Positions 23,303 to 31,623 of a stretch of DNA of 64,000 nucleotides are shown one piece after another; the stretch's first letter is position 1, and the number at the start of each line of letters is the position of its first letter. The notes under the pieces were generated by a model. That model searched no databases. It saw nothing but the letters and a program-made list of their open reading frames with translations, and was not told the DNA's origin. The stretch is from an uncultured Sutterella sp. GTDB lineage: Bacteria; Pseudomonadota; Gammaproteobacteria; Burkholderiales; Burkholderiaceae_F. The translations under genes were made by a program, and so were the position numbers. Location: contig UQYP01000001.1 in the NCBI GenBank assembly GCA_900545335.1, forward strand, positions 1 through 64,000, written 5' to 3'.

Positions 23303-23326
23303 ACGGGAGTGAACCACTCCCGTTTT
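23303..23326. terminator. bidirectional terminator between aspS and the lipoprotein gene
   Basis: ACGGGAGTG (23303-23311), loop AAC, CACTCCCGT (23315-23323), flanked by AAAA and TTTT so both strands get a T-tail. Confidence 0.85.
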
Positions 23327-23383
23327 GTTTATCCCGAAATTTTTATTGATTTTTCCTGCAGCCAAGCGGCTACCTACCTTAGA

Positions 23384-23890
23384 CTAAAAGAAAAAGAAAT
23401 CCCCATCGTTATCCCAGGGATCCTGAGTCACGGCTGTTTCAGTGACGACACCCTGCAAGTCAAACTGAACCCAAAAAGCCTGAGGGAAACCTCCGACATC
23501 ATCAAAGCGGTACATATAGGCGGTTTGATCCTGCAGTCTGAATTCATATTCCTGGGCACAGTGGCCGAACATTTTGTAGACATCGGCCTTAGTATGCTTT
23601 CCGGGAATCACCAACTTGAAGTGCTCCTCATTCATCGTTCTTTCTTTGCCGACATACTGACCGTTTTTGTCAAAGTGCATCCAGTAAGTTTCCTTACCGA
23701 AAGGCTGTCCGGAATACACCAGGATGAAAGTCCCGTCCGATTTCTCTATTTTTGAATCCGGCATTCCCAATTCTGTCAGAACTGTCTGCTCAGTAGCTCC
23801 CAGATCCACCAAATCCGGATGAGCACAGCCTACCAGCATGAGTGCGGAAAAACCTAACAAGCCAAACTTTAAGGTTCTTGCAATATCCAT
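23384..23890 (-). CDS. putative lipoprotein with two BamE/SmpA-like repeats
   Basis: A 168-residue protein with a lipoprotein signal (LVGC, Cys22). The mature part seems to contain two similar units of about 50 residues: one near TEQTVLTELGMPDSK...TFILVYSG, the next near TKADVYKMFGHCAQ...TAYMYRF, each a helix followed by beta strands ending in a WMHFD or WVQFD strand. This resembles the small SmpA/OmlA (BamE-like) fold. The C-terminus is unusually acidic and ends in four phenylalanines. The ATG at 23890 has GGGGAG upstream. Function is unknown; an outer-membrane location is inferred. Confidence 0.65.
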   Translation of the reverse strand: MDIARTLKFGLLGFSALMLVGCAHPDLVDLGATEQTVLTELGMPDSKIEKSDGTFILVYSGQPFGKETYWMHFDKNGQYVGKERTMNEEHFKLVIPGKHTKADVYKMFGHCAQEYEFRLQDQTAYMYRFDDVGGFPQAFWVQFDLQGVVTETAVTQDPWDNDGDFFFF

Positions 23891-24000
23891 AAGATTTCTC
23901 CCCGTGTGCTTCATAGTTTGGATTGTAGACTTTTGATCTAACGTATGGTTGCAGGGACATGAATTCTCTACAATGTTTTTTAGTCTCGGGAGAAAAACAG

Positions 24001-25188
24001 ATGTCTGTCATTCGTTTAGCGCTTGTCTCCACCATGTCCATTCAATCGATTGCCACGGCAAGCACTGTCACGCTGTCAGCAATCGCACCTCTGGTGGCCG
24101 CAGCCATCGGTATGCCGAGTTCTTTTATCGGGACCTACGTTTGCTTCATCTATATCGGAGCGGCTTTTGCAGCTGTAGCGGGCGGCACAATGGTGACTCG
24201 CTATGGCGGAATCCATGTCTCCCAGGGCTGCCTCATTTTAGCTACGATCGGTTTGATACTCAGTGCCATTCCCCATTTCGCCTGCATTTGCTTCGGAGGA
24301 CTGCTTCTAGGTTTAAGTTACGGTCCCATTACCCCGGCTTCAAGCGACATTCTGTCTCATACGGTACCTAAGGAAAGAATGGGATTTGTGTTTTCATTGA
24401 AACAAACTGCAGTTCCTTTGGGCAGTGCCTTAGCGGGCTTTATCGTTCCCGGCGTTGCTCTGTGGGCTGGTGATTGGAAAGCCGGCCCTCACACAATGGC
24501 GGTTTTAGCGCTGATTGTCGCCTTATTGGTTCTTTATCACCGCAGTCAGCTCGATGACCATTTTGATCCCGAATCACGTTTTAGCATCCATACGGTGTTA
24601 AATGCTCTGAGGCTCGTGACTTCACAGAGCGGACTTCGCAGAATGTGTATCGTTTCATTTGTCTACAACGGCACACAGATGTGCGTATTCAGCTACCTTG
24701 TCTCTTTCATGGTTGAAGACATCTCTATTCCCATTGTTCTGGCCGGTATGGCTTTAAGTGCTGCCAGTATCGGCGGGATGTGCGGGCGTCTGTTCTGGGG
24801 CATATTTGCCGACTGGATCCACTCTCCCCGTTTGACTCTGGCTATTTTAGGTTTTCTGATGAGCGCCATGCTGATTACGGTCGGTTTTTTCTCTCCCGAT
24901 ACCGCAACGGTATTATTGCTTTTGGTTTGCTTCTGTTTAGGCGGTTCAGCCATCGGATGGAATGGCGTTTATCTGGCTCATGTTGCCCGGATTGCTCCCC
25001 AAGGTAAAGCGGGAGTGGCCACCGGAGGAACACTGTTTTTCACATTTGCCGGAGCGATCTTTTTGCCGTTGGCTTTCGGCTTTATCCACAGCCTTTTTAA
25101 CGAGTATTTCGAAAGTTTTTACGCAACGGCAGGTCTTTGCGCCCTAATTGCTTTGTGGCTGCTTCTAAGCAAAGCAGAGAATCGTTAA
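24001..25188 (+). CDS. MFS transporter
   Basis: A 395-residue major facilitator with about 12 hydrophobic segments. The motif-A-like loop lies between helices 2 and 3 (GGTMVTRYGG) and a second copy is around GRLFWGIFADW in the C-terminal half. It is an inner-membrane secondary carrier; the substrate cannot be told from sequence. GGGAG just before ATG 24001 decides the start; an ATG 42 bases earlier would add a non-hydrophobic tail. It ends 4 bases inside the converging small gene. Confidence 0.85.
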   Translation: MSVIRLALVSTMSIQSIATASTVTLSAIAPLVAAAIGMPSSFIGTYVCFIYIGAAFAAVAGGTMVTRYGGIHVSQGCLILATIGLILSAIPHFACICFGGLLLGLSYGPITPASSDILSHTVPKERMGFVFSLKQTAVPLGSALAGFIVPGVALWAGDWKAGPHTMAVLALIVALLVLYHRSQLDDHFDPESRFSIHTVLNALRLVTSQSGLRRMCIVSFVYNGTQMCVFSYLVSFMVEDISIPIVLAGMALSAASIGGMCGRLFWGIFADWIHSPRLTLAILGFLMSAMLITVGFFSPDTATVLLLLVCFCLGGSAIGWNGVYLAHVARIAPQGKAGVATGGTLFFTFAGAIFLPLAFGFIHSLFNEYFESFYATAGLCALIALWLLLSKAENR

Positions 25189-25427
25189 GGATGATGCTGC
25201 TCTTCCTTGATATCCGTACGAATATCATCAATTAACTGGTGAAGAGCTGCCCGCACCTGCGCTTCAGAACAGCCTAAAACCAAGGCGTCTTCCAAAGCAT
25301 CTTTAATACTGATCCGAAGCTCTTCATAGTTTTCATTCAAAACCATGACTTTTTCAGTACAGGAGACCGGTGAGCCGTCGGGCTTAACCCAGCGAGGGCA
25401 TTCAGTTTTTTTCTCGTTGTTGTCCAT
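25185..25427 (-). CDS. small hypothetical protein
   Basis: An 80-residue soluble protein. The N-terminal part has CPRWVKPDGSPVSCTEK, with two cysteines that could bind a metal; the rest is predicted helical and acidic (EELRISIKDALEDALVLGCSEAQVRAALHQL). The start overlaps the end of the upstream class II aldolase gene by 26 bases, so it is probably co-translated with the MtnA-aldolase operon. I do not recognise a family with a known role. Confidence 0.6.
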   Translation of the reverse strand: MDNNEKKTECPRWVKPDGSPVSCTEKVMVLNENYEELRISIKDALEDALVLGCSEAQVRAALHQLIDDIRTDIKEEQHHP

Positions 25428-26076
25428 AAGTTTGAAATCTTTTCAAAACGTCACTCATCTGCTCTTCACTTAAAATCTTCGGCTCCCCGAGCAGATGAGT
25501 CAAAACATACATGTGAGCTAAATTTTCAACTTCGTGAGCCAACTTCAGGGCTTTTTTCAGACTTTTTTCTGCAGCCAAAACCCCATGATGAGATAAAAGA
25601 CAAGCGTTGTGCTGACAGAGTGCCTGAGCTGCAATATCGGCTAACTCTTTTGTCCCGAATAAAGCGTACGAAGTGCACTCGATACTGCTGCCTCCGGCAG
25701 CTGCCACCATGTAGTGAAAAGCCGGGATCGGAAGTTCCTGGCAAGCCAGAGCTGTTGCATAGGGCGAATGAGTATGCACAATAGCGAACAAATCGGGGCG
25801 CTCTTTAAAAACCGCCTCATGCATCATCCATTCACTTGAGGGCAGGCGGCGATTGAACTCCTGCAACCGCTCTTTTCCTTCAAAAGGGATAAAAACAATA
25901 TCCTCTTTTTCAAGTTCCTCGTAGTCAATCCCGGTGGGTGTAATCAGAAAACCCTCCATGCCGTCGAACTCAGCACGAAGAGAAACATTTCCGCTTTTGT
26001 TGATATTAATCCCCAAAGCGTTCATCCGGCGAGCTGTCTCTATGACTTCACCGCGCTCTTTATCAAGATTACTCAC
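25402..26076 (-). CDS. class II aldolase/adducin-family protein
   Basis: A 224-residue class II aldolase. Zinc-site histidines appear in FAIVHTHSPYATALA and in LLSHHGVLAAEKSL; the glycine-rich NKSGNVSLR phosphate loop is near residue 30. Relatives include fuculose-1-phosphate aldolase, MtnB and the Ald2/DrdA enzymes. Direct coupling to an MtnA-like isomerase (4-base overlap) favours the DHAP-shunt aldolase, which splits 5-deoxy- or 5-methylthio-ribulose-1-phosphate to DHAP plus an aldehyde. MtnB (dehydratase) is the alternative, but no other methionine-salvage genes (mtnC, mtnD) are nearby. Confidence 0.8.
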   Translation of the reverse strand: MSNLDKERGEVIETARRMNALGININKSGNVSLRAEFDGMEGFLITPTGIDYEELEKEDIVFIPFEGKERLQEFNRRLPSSEWMMHEAVFKERPDLFAIVHTHSPYATALACQELPIPAFHYMVAAAGGSSIECTSYALFGTKELADIAAQALCQHNACLLSHHGVLAAEKSLKKALKLAHEVENLAHMYVLTHLLGEPKILSEEQMSDVLKRFQTYGQQREKN

Positions 26077-27176
26077 TGCTCACCCCTAGCATGCCGACGG
26101 GCTCCCTCAGGGAATAGCCTTGTTAAATACTCCGGTGCGCAAACCCCTCTTTCAGTGATAATTCCGGTAATCAGTTTTGCCGGCGTCACGTCGAAGGCAG
26201 GATTAGCCACATTGGTTTGGGAAGCGATCAGTCTAATGTCACTGATATGACCCTTTTTATCCCAACCCCGAACAATGCGCAGCTCTTCACCGTCACGGTT
26301 TTCAATTTCAATACTGTGTTTACCGTCCTGTATAGACCAATCAATAGTCGAAGAGGGTGCTGCAACGTAAAACGGTACATCATTATCTTTTGCGGCGAGC
26401 GCTTTTAAGTAGGTACCGATTTTATTGGCGGTATCTCCAATCGCTGTAATTCTGTCGGCTCCGACAATGACAACATCAACCTCACGGTGCTGCATCAAAT
26501 GTCCACCGGCATTATCGGTCACAACCGTATGGGGAATACCGACTTCTTTGAGTTCCCACGCCGTTAAGAGCCCCTGCTCACGAGGTCTGGTTTCATCAAC
26601 CCAGACATGAAGCGGAATGCCCTGCTCAAAAGCAATATAGACCGCTGAGAGCGCCGTTCCGTAATCAACCGTTGCCAGCCACCCTGCATTGCAGTGAGTC
26701 AGAACATTGACCGGTTCACGCTTCTTGGCATAAAGCTCTGCAATAACCTTCGCTCCGTGTGTTCCGATGGCTCGATTGGCCAAAACATTGGCCTGGGTCA
26801 TGTCTTCGGCCAGTCGGTAGGCAGCAGGCAGACGTTCATTTTCAGGCAGAGAAATAATCTTGGCCACCAGGTGGTCAACTGCCCACTGCAAGTTCACCGC
26901 AGTGGGTCGAGTCGCGATAAGCTCACTGCGAACCCTATGAATGAACTCCTCTTTGGGATTGTCTCGGACGGCCAAAACAATAGCCCAAGCGGCGGCAATT
27001 CCAATTAAAGGCGCGCCTCGAACTTTCATGGTTGCGATCGCATCACGAACCTCTTCCCAGTGAGTGAGGGACTCTTTTTTAAATTCAAAAGGCAATCGGG
27101 TCTGATCAATAATACCCACCGCCTGACCGTGATCAATGGACCAAATTGTTCGAGTAGGGATACCGTTTACTTTCAT
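26073..27176 (-). CDS. mtnA: methylthioribose-1-phosphate isomerase (MtnA) or deoxyribose analogue
   Basis: A 367-residue member of the MtnA/eIF2B-alpha family. Signature parts are VRGAPLIGIAAAW, LTHCNAGWLATVDYGTAL (catalytic cysteine) and VVIVGADRI (catalytic aspartate), plus IGTYLKALAAKDNDVPFYVAAP. The enzyme isomerises aldose-1-phosphates from methylthioadenosine or 5'-deoxyadenosine. With the coupled aldolase it could recycle these S-adenosylmethionine by-products. The nucleosidase/phosphorylase and kinase needed upstream are not in this window. The ATG at 27176 is well placed. Confidence 0.88.
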   Translation of the reverse strand: MKVNGIPTRTIWSIDHGQAVGIIDQTRLPFEFKKESLTHWEEVRDAIATMKVRGAPLIGIAAAWAIVLAVRDNPKEEFIHRVRSELIATRPTAVNLQWAVDHLVAKIISLPENERLPAAYRLAEDMTQANVLANRAIGTHGAKVIAELYAKKREPVNVLTHCNAGWLATVDYGTALSAVYIAFEQGIPLHVWVDETRPREQGLLTAWELKEVGIPHTVVTDNAGGHLMQHREVDVVIVGADRITAIGDTANKIGTYLKALAAKDNDVPFYVAAPSSTIDWSIQDGKHSIEIENRDGEELRIVRGWDKKGHISDIRLIASQTNVANPAFDVTPAKLITGIITERGVCAPEYLTRLFPEGARRHARGEQ

Positions 27177-27220
27177 ATGATTAGCCTCTGCTGAGCAAAG
27201 AACCGGCCTTGAAATTGCTC

Positions 27221-27247
27221 AAAGCGCAACTCTTCTGCGCTTTTTTT
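27221..27247 (+). terminator. plus-strand terminator upstream of mtnA
   Basis: AAAGCGCA (27221-27228), loop, TGCGCTTT (27236-27243), followed by four more T. It is oriented for the plus strand although no plus-strand gene ends here; the next plus-strand gene starts about 120 bases downstream. Confidence 0.6.
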
Positions 27248-27369
27248 CATTGTAGCAAAGCAAGCTCAAACTCTTGATGAGAAGTCGAGCACATTTTCTT
27301 TCAGAAAATCGGGAGTTAGCGCATTTTTGAGTAAAATTGAAGGATTGATTTTTGCATGAAAGAATTTCG

Positions 27370-30045
27370 ATGGATACGATTCACCAACTGCACTCAGCAC
27401 TCATTCCGGAATCGGTCGCTGTTATCGGCGCCAGTGAAAGAGAATCATCACGTGGAACGACTCTGTGGAAAAATTTAGTCTCCTGCGGGTTTAACGGTCG
27501 CCTTTATCCGGTGAATCCGAAATACCGTTACATCGGTGACGTACCGTGCTATGGCAGCATTCAAAATATTGAAGACAAAATTGATTTAGCTGTACTGGCT
27601 GTCCCCAGCAAATATATTGAAAAAGCTTTAGAAGACATCGCTGCCCACGGAACCCGTTGGGTCGCACTTGCTCCCAGTGATCCGTCTGTAACATCGGACC
27701 CCAGTTGGCAGGCATCAATTGTCAATAAAGCGCAGTCCTTGGGGATTCGCTTAATCGGTACCGACTGCTTGGGGATCATGCGCCCTTCTATCGGCCTGAA
27801 TGCAAGCTACTGGCATGAATTGCCGCTTGCCGGCCATGTCGGTTTCGCGACTCAATCCGGCGTTATCGGAACATCTCTTTTTGCATCCAAAAGAATTCGG
27901 GATATCGGTTTTTCGACCTTAATTAATACGGGCGATGAGATCGATGTTTCAATGAGTGACGTGGTTGACTTTCTTGCCCAGGACAAAGAAACCAATGTTA
28001 TTGTGCTGCATGTCGAAGGAATCCGTAATCCCAGAGAATTTTTCTCTGCCGTTCGCGAAGCCTGCAAACATAAGCCCGTCATTGTTTTGCGAGGTGGCAA
28101 GAGTCAACAGGCCTCTCAACTTTTAGCCAGCCGCATGGGTGTGCCGGCCGGAGACGATCGCGTTTTTAATGCATTATTGGAAAGAGCCGGCGCCATTCGA
28201 GTCTATGGTCTGGAAGATATGCTCTCTGCGATAGAGATTTTTTGCCAGCGCCGCTTACCCAGAGGCAATCGCATCGGTATTATCAGTAACGGGAGCGGCT
28301 TCGGAGTTTTAGCTGCTGACGCTGCCTCTGAGTGTGACGTCAAAATTGCAACACTTTCTCGTGCAACGACCAATAAGCTGCATCAGATTTTCGACAATCC
28401 CATCCCCATGACCAACCCGGTTGATCTTTGGGCCGATGCCGATCCCCGAAGAATTAAATTGGCCGTTGATGCTCTGAACAAAGATGAAAATGTCGACGCC
28501 ATTCTTGTCGTCACAGCTCCGACTTTCGCGGCTCCGCTTGAGCGCGTTTGTGATGCCATCGCCTACGCTACTGACGCAAGCTTTAAGCCGATTATTACGG
28601 CGTGGATTGGTGAAACAGAAACGGTTTTAGCAAAAAACAGACTGAAAACCCATCCGATTTCCGTTTTAAAGAGCCCGGAATCTGCCATTAAGGCTTTTTC
28701 ATGGATGGCTCATTTTGCTCAGTCCAGGCGCTATCTGGCAGCAACCATTGCCTCAGAAAGTCCCTCTTTGCCGACCGACGAGAAAACCATCGCAGATATT
28801 CTTAAGATCAATCAAAATCAGGGCTGCTACAGCTTCGATGAAATTCAAACGAAACGGCTGCTCGCCTGTCTTGGCCTGACGACCGCTTCAGGTATCCTGG
28901 TTCAGTCACCGATACAAGCCGTTGATGCGGCAAAAACTCTGGGCTTTCCGGTTGTAATTAAAGCTGTTACTCAAGGTGTGACGCATAAGAGCAACGTCGG
29001 AGGCGTTTTCTTAGATTTGAGAGACGAGTCAGAGGTCTTCGAAGCCGCTCAAACCATCTTGAATAATATTGCTCAAAAAGCACCTTACGCCCAACTTCAG
29101 GGTTTGTATGTCCAACGCTTTATCCGCCAGCCTCATGGCCGAGAAGTCAAAATCGCCGTTCACACCGACTCTCGTTTCGGTCCCGTGATTTCTTTCGGAG
29201 CAGGCGGCCACATGGGTGACATTTACCACGATGAGGTTTGTGAACTGCTTCCTCTGACTGAGCCCCTGGCGGTCAGTTTGGTTAACAAACCGACTGTCAG
29301 CACTTTTTTAGATTCCTTCAGAGGAATGCCGCCCGCCAATAAAGAAGCGTTAGTTCAGATCATGATGCGTATTTCTAAATTGGTCACGGATTTCCCCTTG
29401 ATTCGGGATTTAACGATAGACCCACTATTGATTGATGAGGGCGGCTGCATTGTTTTGGATGCTCATATCGGCATCTCTCCCACCAACCTCACCAAAGATT
29501 CGGTAGCCTCACACCTGACTTTGGCCCCCGAACCCGTTATTGATCATCAATGGCGGGAAATCAAGGCAGGAACTGTTTTCCTCAGAAGCATCCATGCCCA
29601 GGATTTTGAAGCATTAAGAAACTTTTTAATGCGTCTGTCTCCGCAAACAACCTATCTGCGTTTGCATATTTCATCGAACGAGTTGGCTCGTGAGAAAATT
29701 ATTGAACTCACCAATATTGATTACAACCGTGAAATCGCCGTAGTCGCCTGTGATACCGAGGAACCCGAATCAATTCGGGGAGTGGCACGCTTTAAACACA
29801 TCGCCGGCACCTCTGTCGGTGAGTTCGGTGTCGTGATTGAAGATAACTGGCAGCGTCGGGGACTGGCCACTTTATTAATGAAAGAGCTGATTGCTCAGGC
29901 AAGACAAATGCACATTTCAGCCCTTGTCGGCTATGTTTTGCGAGGCAACGACGCAATGTTTGCCTTCATGAAATCTTTAGGTTTTACCTGCCATGAAGAT
30001 GAAACGCTCGATGATGCGTTTGTCACATTCACATTGAATTTATGA
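27370..30045 (+). CDS. Pat-type bifunctional acyl-CoA synthetase (ADP-forming-like)/GNAT acetyltransferase
   Basis: An 891-residue protein. The CoA-binding Rossmann domain starts SVAVIGAS (about 14-21). Succinyl-CoA-ligase-like domains follow (GFATQSGVIGTS; GNRIGIISNGSGFGVLAAD), then an ATP-grasp region (about 480-690) with FPVVIKAVTQGVTHKSNVGGV, and a C-terminal GNAT domain (about 725-885) with GEFGVVIEDNWQRRGLATLLM. This matches the architecture of E. coli PatZ/YfiQ, a protein lysine acetyltransferase controlling acetyl-CoA synthetase. The start at 27370 has only a weak ribosome site; a TTG at 27352 is possible. Confidence 0.85.
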   Translation: MDTIHQLHSALIPESVAVIGASERESSRGTTLWKNLVSCGFNGRLYPVNPKYRYIGDVPCYGSIQNIEDKIDLAVLAVPSKYIEKALEDIAAHGTRWVALAPSDPSVTSDPSWQASIVNKAQSLGIRLIGTDCLGIMRPSIGLNASYWHELPLAGHVGFATQSGVIGTSLFASKRIRDIGFSTLINTGDEIDVSMSDVVDFLAQDKETNVIVLHVEGIRNPREFFSAVREACKHKPVIVLRGGKSQQASQLLASRMGVPAGDDRVFNALLERAGAIRVYGLEDMLSAIEIFCQRRLPRGNRIGIISNGSGFGVLAADAASECDVKIATLSRATTNKLHQIFDNPIPMTNPVDLWADADPRRIKLAVDALNKDENVDAILVVTAPTFAAPLERVCDAIAYATDASFKPIITAWIGETETVLAKNRLKTHPISVLKSPESAIKAFSWMAHFAQSRRYLAATIASESPSLPTDEKTIADILKINQNQGCYSFDEIQTKRLLACLGLTTASGILVQSPIQAVDAAKTLGFPVVIKAVTQGVTHKSNVGGVFLDLRDESEVFEAAQTILNNIAQKAPYAQLQGLYVQRFIRQPHGREVKIAVHTDSRFGPVISFGAGGHMGDIYHDEVCELLPLTEPLAVSLVNKPTVSTFLDSFRGMPPANKEALVQIMMRISKLVTDFPLIRDLTIDPLLIDEGGCIVLDAHIGISPTNLTKDSVASHLTLAPEPVIDHQWREIKAGTVFLRSIHAQDFEALRNFLMRLSPQTTYLRLHISSNELAREKIIELTNIDYNREIAVVACDTEEPESIRGVARFKHIAGTSVGEFGVVIEDNWQRRGLATLLMKELIAQARQMHISALVGYVLRGNDAMFAFMKSLGFTCHEDETLDDAFVTFTLNL

Positions 30046-30052
30046 GGATCCT

Positions 30053-30820
30053 ATGTCAGATTTTACGGTTAACGTACAAAACGGAGTTTGCCATATCAGT
30101 ATTTCCAGACCTTCAAAACGAAATACGATAGACGCTTCAAGCTGTCTGAGCTGGGTTCAGTTATTTGCACAAGCGCAAAAAGATGAAAATGTTCACTGTG
30201 TTGTTTTAAGCGGAGAAAACGGAATTTTTTGTGCAGGAGCCGATTTAAATGAAATGCTTCACCGCACAGACGAAATTCAGCAAGCTTACCGAAGCCTTAT
30301 TGAGGCAATGATTGCATTCGATAAACCGGTTCTGGCTGCCGTACAGGGGCCGGCGGTCGGCCTCGGGGTGGCAATCCTTTGCTACAGCGACATAGTTTAT
30401 TGCGCTGAAAAGAGTCTTTTTTCCGTACCGTTTACAGCCTTGGGATTATCCCCGGAATTTGGCTTAACATACTGCCTATGTGAAAAAGCAGGCTCGAAAA
30501 AAGCAATGGAAAAGCTCCTTTTAAGTGAGCCTATCAGTGCCCAGGAAGCATTGCAGATGGGCATTGTGACTTCTATCTTCAAAGACGAAGATGTTTTAAA
30601 AGAAACTCTCGCTCGCGCTGCACGACTCACTAAATTACCTCTTGGCAGCCTTCGGGGTACAAAAGCACTGTTGAGGCATCACCAGGGGCAGGCTATTCGA
30701 GATGCCATGAAGGCCGAAGAAGCGATACTGATTGAAAGATTGCAAAGTGATGAAGCCCGTGAAGCCTGCCAAGCCTTCGAAGAAGGCAGAAAGCCGGACT
30801 TCAGCGCCTGTTCTCACTAG
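30053..30820 (+). CDS. enoyl-CoA hydratase/isomerase-family protein
   Basis: A 255-residue crotonase. The oxyanion-hole segments are IFCAGADL (about 63-70) and VQGPAVGLGVAILCYSD (about 103-119), and FTALGLSPEFGLTYCL carries the catalytic glutamate position. It starts 7 bases after the Pat-type gene, so the two are probably co-transcribed. The exact acyl-CoA substrate is unknown; crotonases include hydratases, isomerases and hydrolases. Confidence 0.85.
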   Translation: MSDFTVNVQNGVCHISISRPSKRNTIDASSCLSWVQLFAQAQKDENVHCVVLSGENGIFCAGADLNEMLHRTDEIQQAYRSLIEAMIAFDKPVLAAVQGPAVGLGVAILCYSDIVYCAEKSLFSVPFTALGLSPEFGLTYCLCEKAGSKKAMEKLLLSEPISAQEALQMGIVTSIFKDEDVLKETLARAARLTKLPLGSLRGTKALLRHHQGQAIRDAMKAEEAILIERLQSDEAREACQAFEEGRKPDFSACSH

Positions 30821-30829
30821 GAGTTGCTC

Positions 30830-31567
30830 ATGGCGATGATCGAGATTGAACACGTCAGCAAATGGTACGGCGAACACTTTCAGGTTCTTAAAGACTGCAC
30901 AGCGAGCGTTGAAAAAGGAGAGGTCGTGGTCGTTTGCGGACCGTCGGGCTCCGGAAAGTCGACTTTAATTAAGACGGTTAACGGGCTGGAGCCTTTTCAG
31001 GAAGGCAGAATCATCGTCAATGACATTGATGTCGGAAACCCGAAAACCGACCTGCCGAAGCTGCGCAGACATATTGGCATGGTTTTCCAGCATTTTGAGC
31101 TCTTTCCGCATTTGTCCATCATCGACAATCTGACATTGGCTCAGATGAAGGTTTTAGGCAGAAGCCGTGAAGAGGCAACCGAACGGGGTTTGAGCCTGCT
31201 TAATCGAGTTCATCTTTCCGAGCACGCCTTAAAGTTCCCCGGCCAGCTCTCGGGCGGTCAGCAACAACGAGTGGCCATCGCCAGAGCTTTGGCCATGGAC
31301 CCTGTTTGTATGCTCTTTGATGAACCCACCTCGGCCTTAGACCCTGAAATGATCAATGAGGTCTTAGACGTAATGGTGCAGTTGGCTCAGGAGGGTATGA
31401 CAATGATGGTTGTCACCCATGAAATGGGCTTTGCCCGTCGGGTTGCGGATCGGGTTCTTTTCATGGAAAACGGGGAAATTCTTGAAAATGCCCCAACCCA
31501 GGAATTTTTCACTCAGCCTAAGAGTGAACGAGCCGTACAATTTTTATCAAAAATTCTCAATCATTAA
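30830..31567 (+). CDS. GlnQ-type amino-acid ABC transporter ATPase
   Basis: A 245-residue ATPase of the polar amino-acid uptake family: Walker A GPSGSGKST, Q-loop VFQHFELFPHLS, signature LSGGQQQR, Walker B CMLFDEPTS, H-loop VVTHE. ATG at 30830 has AGGAG at spacing 6. No permease or binding protein gene is adjacent, so its partners must be elsewhere; it may share a transcript with the crotonase gene 9 bases upstream. Confidence 0.85.
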   Translation: MAMIEIEHVSKWYGEHFQVLKDCTASVEKGEVVVVCGPSGSGKSTLIKTVNGLEPFQEGRIIVNDIDVGNPKTDLPKLRRHIGMVFQHFELFPHLSIIDNLTLAQMKVLGRSREEATERGLSLLNRVHLSEHALKFPGQLSGGQQQRVAIARALAMDPVCMLFDEPTSALDPEMINEVLDVMVQLAQEGMTMMVVTHEMGFARRVADRVLFMENGEILENAPTQEFFTQPKSERAVQFLSKILNH

Positions 31568-31579
31568 TTTTTAATACCT

Positions 31580-31592
31580 GTACAGTGTGTAC
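31580..31592. promoter_or_regulatory. palindrome upstream of kdsD
   Basis: GTACA-GTG-TGTAC, a perfect 5-base inverted repeat, 31 bases before the kdsD start. It could be an operator or part of a promoter; no T-run follows, so it is not a terminator. Confidence 0.25.
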
Positions 31593-31623
31593 GTTATCAG
31601 ATTGAGAAATCTAGGATTTAAAA

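Noticed and set aside
31578..31593. LexA-like box upstream of kdsD
   Set aside because: CTGT is followed by TACG at the required distance, not ACAG; only the GTACA palindrome remains.
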